Positions 14,220 to 19,073 of a DNA stretch of 19,073 nt are shown here, one piece after another. A program made the position numbers and the translations under genes. Source of the stretch: Pseudomonadota bacterium (GTDB lineage: Bacteria > Pseudomonadota > Gammaproteobacteria > Burkholderiales > SCOH01); the NCBI GenBank assembly GCA_030917985.1, contig JAUPTR010000270.1:1-19073 (forward strand). Reading direction: 5' to 3'. How positions within the stretch are numbered: the stretch's first letter is position 1; every line of letters starts with the position of its first letter. Under the pieces are notes generated by a model. The model saw only the letters and a list, made by a program, of their open reading frames with translations, did no database searches and was not told the DNA's origin.

Positions 14220-15752
14220 ATGTCCAAACCCGATACTTTTCCCGCTGAAATTACTGCTTCTCCTGCCTGGCGCAAGGCTGGCGCCATGCTGTTGCTGGCG
14301 CTGACCGTTTTGTTGGCGCTGTTCTGGAATACCGCAGTGTCGATGGTGGATATCTGGTCGCGCTCGGAGACTTTCGCCCACGGCTACGTGATTGCGCCGA
14401 TCTCATTGTGGCTGATCTGGCGCCGTCGCCAGCATTTGCTGGCGTTGCTGCCTCAGCCGCAATTGCTGCCCTGCCTGTTGCTCGCAGCGGCATCGTTATT
14501 GTGGTGCAGCGCGAGAATGATCGACGTCATGGTCGTGCAGCAGTTTGCATTTGTTTCCATGCTGCCCTTGACGGTATGGGCAGTGCTGGGTTGGCTGCCA
14601 ACCCGGGCGATGCTTTTCCCCTTGGCTTTCCTGATGCTGATGGTGCCATTTGGCGAAGTGTTCATGTTGCCAATGATGAACTTTACCGCTGATTTCACCG
14701 TGGCAGCGCTGCGCCTCAGTGGTATGCCGGTGTACCGCGAAGGTCTGACTTTCATGATCCCCTCCGGACAATGGTCGGTGGTCGAGGCCTGCAGCGGTTT
14801 GCGTTATCTGATTGCATCGTTCACCCTGGGCTTGCTGTATGCCTATCTGACCTATCAGACCTGGTGGAAACGCCTTGTGTTCGTGCTTGCGGCGATTGCC
14901 ACACCCATACTGGCCAATGGCTTGCGTGCCTACATGATTGTCATGCTCGGCCACTATTCCGATATGAAACTGGCGGTTGGCGTGGATCATCTGATTTACG
15001 GCTGGGTATTTTTCGGTATCGTGATGCTTGCGTTGTACTGGGTTGGCTCTTACTGGCGTGAAGATGAGCCACAGGTACCTGACGCTCTGGTGCAGGCTGC
15101 CGACGTTGCCGGCATCGCCTGGGTTCGTTTCGTGCCGCTGTTGTTATGCATGGCCATGGGGCCGCTGGCCGCCACCTGGCTGGCACGAGCCAACCCGCTG
15201 CCGGCTGCTGCCATTCAGCTGGCACCCCTTGCCGGTTGGCAGGTGCAGCCAGTGCAGGAAGGTGACGTCATGCCAAATTTCGGGCGCCCCGCCACTGTAT
15301 ATCGCCAAAACTGGCTGCCTCCATCGGCAGCACCGGTGGGTGTGTTTGTGGCGTGGTTTGCCGGGAACGCGGACGAAACCCCATTGATTTCATCGGGTAA
15401 TCAGCCGTTTACCTTTGAGGCTGGCGTCGATTGGCGTCTGCTGCAGCAAACTACGGTTGATTCATCAATCGGCCCGGTACGGCAGATGGTGGTGCGTGGT
15501 GCGTCCGGTACCTGGCTGATGCAGCAGCGCTACTGGATTGACGGTAAATTTGAATCGAATGACTATCGCGCCAAGCTGGCGCAGCTGGCTGCACGCCTGC
15601 GCGGACAGTATGGACAGGGCGCCGCAGTGTTGGTTTATGTAAAAATAGGCGACACAACAGAACAGGCACAACACACCCTGCAACTGTTCTGGCAAAGTCA
15701 GACACCTGCGTTGCAGCAATCATTGCAGCATGCTCTGGATGCAAGCCAATAA
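14220..15752 (+). CDS. xrtA: Exosortase A fused to an EpsI domain (XrtA)
   Basis: A 510-residue inner-membrane cysteine protease/transpeptidase that recognises C-terminal PEP-CTERM sorting signals, cleaves them and is thought to pass the proteins on for attachment or export with the exopolysaccharide. About eight membrane segments lie between residues 20 and 275. The catalytic residues are visible: C191 in VVEACSGLRYLIAS, R236 in ANGLRAYMIVMLGHYS and H257 in VGVDHLIYGWVFF. The C-terminal ~200 residues form the periplasmic EpsI-type domain (AGWQVQPVQE near 327-336, WFAGNADETPLISSGNQPF near 380-398). In many genomes EpsI is a separate gene; here it is fused, as in many exosortase A proteins. 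The ATG lies 20 bp after the preceding stop. Identification is firm; the physiological substrates are not in this window. Confidence 0.96.
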   Translation: MSKPDTFPAEITASPAWRKAGAMLLLALTVLLALFWNTAVSMVDIWSRSETFAHGYVIAPISLWLIWRRRQHLLALLPQPQLLPCLLLAAASLLWCSARMIDVMVVQQFAFVSMLPLTVWAVLGWLPTRAMLFPLAFLMLMVPFGEVFMLPMMNFTADFTVAALRLSGMPVYREGLTFMIPSGQWSVVEACSGLRYLIASFTLGLLYAYLTYQTWWKRLVFVLAAIATPILANGLRAYMIVMLGHYSDMKLAVGVDHLIYGWVFFGIVMLALYWVGSYWREDEPQVPDALVQAADVAGIAWVRFVPLLLCMAMGPLAATWLARANPLPAAAIQLAPLAGWQVQPVQEGDVMPNFGRPATVYRQNWLPPSAAPVGVFVAWFAGNADETPLISSGNQPFTFEAGVDWRLLQQTTVDSSIGPVRQMVVRGASGTWLMQQRYWIDGKFESNDYRAKLAQLAARLRGQYGQGAAVLVYVKIGDTTEQAQHTLQLFWQSQTPALQQSLQHALDASQ

Positions 15753-15753
15753 T

Positions 15754-16908
15754 ATGTCGAAGCCAACAGCCAGACAGGGGTTCCATGCTGATACTCGCCC
15801 CCTCATCGCACACATTATTCACAAGCTGGATTACGGCGGACTGGAGAATGGTGTCGTCAATCTCATCAATCGCATGCCACATTCGGAATGGCGTCATTGC
15901 ATCATTTGCATGACGGACTACACCGAGTTCAGCAAGCGCATCCAGCGAACTGACGTCGATCTTATCGCCCTGCACAAGCCCGAGGGCAAAGCATGGCCCA
16001 CCTATGTGCAGCTGTGGCGTGTGTTGCGCCAGTTGCGGCCGGATATTGTGCATACCCGTAACCTGGCCGCGCTTGAAGGACAGATTCCGGCGTTTCTTGC
16101 GGGCATCCATGGCCGGGTACACAGCGAGCATGGCTGGGATGTCGGGGATCTGGATGGCAGCAATCCCCGGCGGCGTTTATTGCGCCGCCTGGTGCGCCCG
16201 TTTGTGCGGTATTACATTGCCTTGTCGCGGGATATTGAACGTTATCTGCGTGATTCGATCGGAGTGTCCGGGCAGCGGCTGATCCAGATCTACAACGGTG
16301 TGGACGACCAGCGTTTTGCTCCGCAGATTCCGCCGGCCGTTACTCCCTGGAACGACACCGAGCACTTTGTTTTTGGCACGGTAGGGCGAGTGCAGGCAGT
16401 CAAGGACCAGGTAACATTGCTGCGTGCATTTGCCCTGCTGTTGCAGCGTGATCCGCAGGCCCGTGCCCGCTTGCGGCTGATGATTGTTGGCGATGGCCCG
16501 CTACTGCCTCAGCTGCAGCAGGAGGCAGACACCCTCGGGATCTCCGATCTGCTGTGGCTGACGGGTAGCCGCGACGACATTCCGGCGCTGATGCGGGCAA
16601 TGCATGTCTTTGTCCTGCCTTCCCTCTCTGAGGGGATTTCCAATACCATTCTGGAGGCAATGGCCTGCGGCTTGCCTGTCATTGCCAGCCGCGTGGGCGG
16701 CAATCCGGAGCTGATTGAGCCAGGCCAGACCGGCATGCTGGTGCCGGCTGCGGATGTGTTGCAGCTTGCCGACGTCATGGCGAGTTATTTGCAGCAACCC
16801 GCAATGGCCGGCCGGCAGGGGCAGATTGCCAGACAAACCATTGAAAGCCGTTTCAGCATGCAACGCATGGTAGACCAGTACGTTGCGGTCTACCGCAAGG
16901 CGCTGTAG
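15754..16908 (+). CDS. XrtA/PEP-CTERM-associated glycosyltransferase, stp2 type (GT4)
   Basis: A 384-residue GT-B glycosyltransferase of the PEP-CTERM-associated stp2 subfamily. The N-terminal domain has IAHIIHKLDYGGLENGVVNL, the glycine-rich acceptor loop. The C-terminal domain has IYNGVDDQRF, FGTVGRVQAVKDQVTLLRAF and the GT4 EX7E signature in LSEGISNTILEAMACGLPVI, followed by ASRVGGNPELI. It should extend the repeat unit on the cytoplasmic face. The start is uncertain: ATG 15754 begins one base after the exosortase stop and gives a family-like length, while in-frame ATGs at 15730 and 15739 lie inside xrtA. None has a clear ribosome binding site, so coupling to xrtA translation is likely. 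Confidence 0.92.
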   Translation: MSKPTARQGFHADTRPLIAHIIHKLDYGGLENGVVNLINRMPHSEWRHCIICMTDYTEFSKRIQRTDVDLIALHKPEGKAWPTYVQLWRVLRQLRPDIVHTRNLAALEGQIPAFLAGIHGRVHSEHGWDVGDLDGSNPRRRLLRRLVRPFVRYYIALSRDIERYLRDSIGVSGQRLIQIYNGVDDQRFAPQIPPAVTPWNDTEHFVFGTVGRVQAVKDQVTLLRAFALLLQRDPQARARLRLMIVGDGPLLPQLQQEADTLGISDLLWLTGSRDDIPALMRAMHVFVLPSLSEGISNTILEAMACGLPVIASRVGGNPELIEPGQTGMLVPAADVLQLADVMASYLQQPAMAGRQGQIARQTIESRFSMQRMVDQYVAVYRKAL

Positions 16909-16948
16909 GCGAAACGGATGACAACCCTATTCAGGATTCAGGAAAACC

Positions 16949-18862
16949 ATGTGCGGTATCGTTGGCTTATTTGATTTGCGCGGCAAGCGGGATTTTGACC
17001 GCGAGCTGCTGTCGCGGCTGAACGACAGCCAGTTCCATCGCGGCCCGGACGAGGGCGGCCTGCATCTGGAACCGGGCGTCGGCCTAGGGCATCGCCGTCT
17101 GTCGATCATCGATCTTTCGAGTGGGCAGCAGCCGCTGTTTAACGAAGACGGTTCGGTGGTCGTGATTTTTAATGGCGAAATCTACAACTTCCAGGAGCTG
17201 GTGCCGGAGCTGACCGCCAAGGGCCACACGTTCTGCACCCATTCGGATACCGAAGTCATCGTTCACGCCTGGGAAGAGTGGGGCGAGGCTTGTGTAGAAC
17301 GCTTCCGTGGCATGTTTGCATTTGCCCTGTGGGATCGCAAGCAGGAAACCCTGTTCATCGTGCGTGACCGTTTTGGTGTAAAGCCGCTGTTTTATACCGA
17401 GCTGGCCGATGGCACGCTGATTTTCGGCTCTGAGCTCAAGGCGTTGACCACGCATCCACAGTTCCAGCGGCAGCTTGATCCGCTGGCTGTGGAAGAATAT
17501 TTTGCCCTGGGCTACATCGCCGAGCCGCGCAGCATCTATCAGGGCTGCTTCAAGCTTAATCCCGGCCATACCCTGACCATCAAGCGTGGCCAGCCCTTGC
17601 CGCAGCAGCACCAATACTGGGATATGCCTTTCAAATCGGTTGGCCGCATCAGCGCAGAGGATGCGCAGGAAGAGTTGATGCACCGGCTGCGTGAAGCAGT
17701 AAAAATTCGCATGGTGTCGGAGGTGCCGCTTGGTGCCTTCCTGTCTGGTGGCGTTGACTCCAGCGCCGTGGTGGCGATGATGGCCCAATCGTCGGATGAG
17801 CCGGTGAATACCTGTTCAATCTCGTTTGGCGATCCAAAATTCAACGAATCGGCATTTGCGCAGCAGGTGGCTGACCGCTACCACACCCGCCACCACGTCG
17901 AGCAGGTTGACCCGGAAGATTTTCCGTTGATCGACAAGCTGGCCGGCATGTACGACGAACCCTACGCCGACAGCTCGGCACTGCCGACCTTCCGCGTCTG
18001 CGAACTGGCGCGCAAACGGGTGACGGTGGCGCTATCCGGCGACGGTGGCGACGAGAATCTTGCCGGTTACCGCCGCTATCGCATGCATCTGATGGAAGAA
18101 AAACTGCGCGAGCGGCTGCCGCTGGGCATGCGCCGTGCCTTGTTCGGCTCGCTCGGTCGCTTGTATCCAAAAGCCGACTGGGCGCCTCGGGTGTTCCGCG
18201 CCAAATCAACTTTCGAATCGCTGGCGCGTGATTCGGTCGAGGCCTATTTTCACAGTGTCTCGATTTTCCGCGATGCGATGCGCCGCAGCCTGTTTTCGCC
18301 GCAATTCCGTCAGCAGCTGAATGGCTACCACGCGGTCGAAGTAATGCGCCGTCACGCCGCCAATTCGCCAACCGATCACCCACTGTCGCTGATCCAGTAT
18401 CTGGACATGAAAACCTATCTGGTCGGCGACATCCTGACCAAGGTTGATCGCGCCAGCATGGCTACTTCACTCGAAGTGCGCGAACCCTTGCTGGATCACC
18501 CGACCATGGAATGGGTGTCCGGCCTGCCGCCGGAGCTGAAACTGCGCGGCGGCGAAGGCAAATACATCCTGAAGAAGGCGCTGGAGCCGTATCTGCCACA
18601 CGACATCATGTACCGCCCCAAGCAGGGCTTCGGCGTGCCGCTGGCCAGTTGGTTCCGCGGCCCGCTGAAAGAACGGGTGCGCAATGCCGTACTTGGCCCG
18701 ACGCTGGCCGCCACCGGCATGTTCAACCAGCGTTACCTGCAGGAACTGGTCGAGCATCACCAGTCCGGCTTGCGCGACTACAGCGCGCCATTGTGGACGC
18801 TGCTGATGTTTGAAGCCTTCCTGCGCCATTCAGGTGGCGTAGCGGGTGGAGTGGCGCAATGA
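16949..18862 (+). CDS. XrtA/PEP-CTERM-system amidotransferase (asparagine synthetase B-like)
   Basis: A 637-residue glutamine-dependent amidotransferase of the class built like asparagine synthetase B. The N-terminal Ntn glutaminase begins MCGIVG, with catalytic Cys2, and shows RGPDEGG (31-37), GHRRLSIIDL (47-56), FNGEIYN (74-80) and RDRFGVKPLFY. The C-terminal synthetase domain has the PP-loop LSGGVDSS (265-272), LSGDGGDENLAGYRRY near 360-375 and KVDRASMATSLEVREPLLDH near 495-515. Members at XrtA loci are thought to modify the exopolysaccharide or its precursors rather than make free asparagine, but the acceptor is unknown. AGGA precedes the ATG by about five bases, within a tandem duplicate of ATTCAGG (16929-16942). 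The gene looks richer in G+C than the proximal eps genes. Confidence 0.93.
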   Translation: MCGIVGLFDLRGKRDFDRELLSRLNDSQFHRGPDEGGLHLEPGVGLGHRRLSIIDLSSGQQPLFNEDGSVVVIFNGEIYNFQELVPELTAKGHTFCTHSDTEVIVHAWEEWGEACVERFRGMFAFALWDRKQETLFIVRDRFGVKPLFYTELADGTLIFGSELKALTTHPQFQRQLDPLAVEEYFALGYIAEPRSIYQGCFKLNPGHTLTIKRGQPLPQQHQYWDMPFKSVGRISAEDAQEELMHRLREAVKIRMVSEVPLGAFLSGGVDSSAVVAMMAQSSDEPVNTCSISFGDPKFNESAFAQQVADRYHTRHHVEQVDPEDFPLIDKLAGMYDEPYADSSALPTFRVCELARKRVTVALSGDGGDENLAGYRRYRMHLMEEKLRERLPLGMRRALFGSLGRLYPKADWAPRVFRAKSTFESLARDSVEAYFHSVSIFRDAMRRSLFSPQFRQQLNGYHAVEVMRRHAANSPTDHPLSLIQYLDMKTYLVGDILTKVDRASMATSLEVREPLLDHPTMEWVSGLPPELKLRGGEGKYILKKALEPYLPHDIMYRPKQGFGVPLASWFRGPLKERVRNAVLGPTLAATGMFNQRYLQELVEHHQSGLRDYSAPLWTLLMFEAFLRHSGGVAGGVAQ

Positions 18863-19073
18863 GTCTCAAGGTTCTGCATATTCTCGATCACTCGATCCCG
18901 CTGCATTCCGGCTACACCTTCCGCACCGCAGCGATCCTGCGTGAGCAGCGCAAGCTCGGCTGGCAGACATTTCACCTGACCAGCCCGAAGCAGGAGAAGT
19001 GTGCGGTGCTGGAGGAAACCGTCGACGGCCTGCATTTCTACCGCACCCCGCCGGCAACCGGTTTTTTGGCCAG
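18859..19073 (+). CDS. Exosortase A-associated glycosyltransferase, Daro_2409-type (3' truncated by window)
   Basis: The first 71 codons of a further GT-B glycosyltransferase are present; the gene runs past the right edge. The beginning VLHILDHSIPLHSGYTFRTA, with the following AILREQRKLGW and FHLTSPKQ, is the characteristic N-terminus of the exosortase A-associated glycosyltransferase subfamily named after Daro_2409. Its ATG overlaps the amidotransferase stop (ATGA), so the operon continues. The donor-binding domain cannot be seen, so the subfamily call rests on the N-terminal motif and context. Confidence 0.88.
   Translation, partial: MSLKVLHILDHSIPLHSGYTFRTAAILREQRKLGWQTFHLTSPKQEKCAVLEETVDGLHFYRTPPATGFLA

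Noticed and set aside
13679..14287. 202-codon minus-strand open frame over the stp1 glycosyltransferase and xrtA start.
   Set aside because: Antisense shadow of two well-supported genes, with Pro/Arg-rich composition typical of such frames.

Overview
The window reads as a chromosomal segment of a Gram-negative bacterium, most probably a betaproteobacterium. The evidence is a proteobacterial housekeeping block (miaB end, phoH/ybeZ, ybeY, corC, lnt), an outer-membrane lipoprotein and beta-barrel export system, and an XrtA (exosortase A)/PEP-CTERM exopolysaccharide locus of the kind best known from Betaproteobacteria. Genus cannot be decided from the sequence alone. No rRNA, tRNA, insertion sequence, CRISPR array or phage gene was seen.

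Layout. (1) About 1-4224, plus strand: the 3' end of miaB, then phoH, ybeY, corC and lnt, packed tightly (phoH/ybeY overlap by 20 bp; other gaps are 4-59 bp). This is the conserved tRNA modification / ribosome maturation / envelope lipoprotein group. (2) 4201-4920, minus strand: a secreted beta-class carbonic anhydrase convergent with lnt, overlapping its 3' end by 24 bp. (3) 4921-5340: a 420 bp divergent intergenic region, AT-rich compared with its flanks. It holds a likely promoter with an overlapping Fur-like palindrome for the anhydrase, an extended -10 promoter candidate for the exopolysaccharide operon, short direct repeats and a small hairpin just before the first eps ribosome binding site. 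(4) 5341-19073, plus strand: an apparently single operon of twelve genes, with gaps of 1-61 bp or start/stop overlaps, running off the right edge.

How the operon works together (family knowledge plus inference): a polysaccharide export lipoprotein, a Wzz-like chain length determinant and a Tyr-tailed autokinase form the polymerisation/export control module. A beta-barrel outer-membrane protein and an ExeA-like AAA ATPase follow; both are always-together companions of XrtA loci with no settled role. A CE4 deacetylase, a FemAB-like acyl/aminoacyl transferase and an asparagine-synthetase-like amidotransferase could decorate the polymer. Three GT-B glycosyltransferases build the repeat unit. The exosortase A protein, fused to an EpsI domain, is the membrane protease/transpeptidase that processes PEP-CTERM proteins elsewhere in the genome. 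No PEP-CTERM substrate, priming sugar-phosphate transferase, flippase or polymerase is present in the window.

The most interesting points are a possible 14-codon leader ORF coupled to the GTG start of the autokinase, an 8-C homopolymer inside the same kinase gene, the Fur-like site on the anhydrase promoter, and the decoration gene set.
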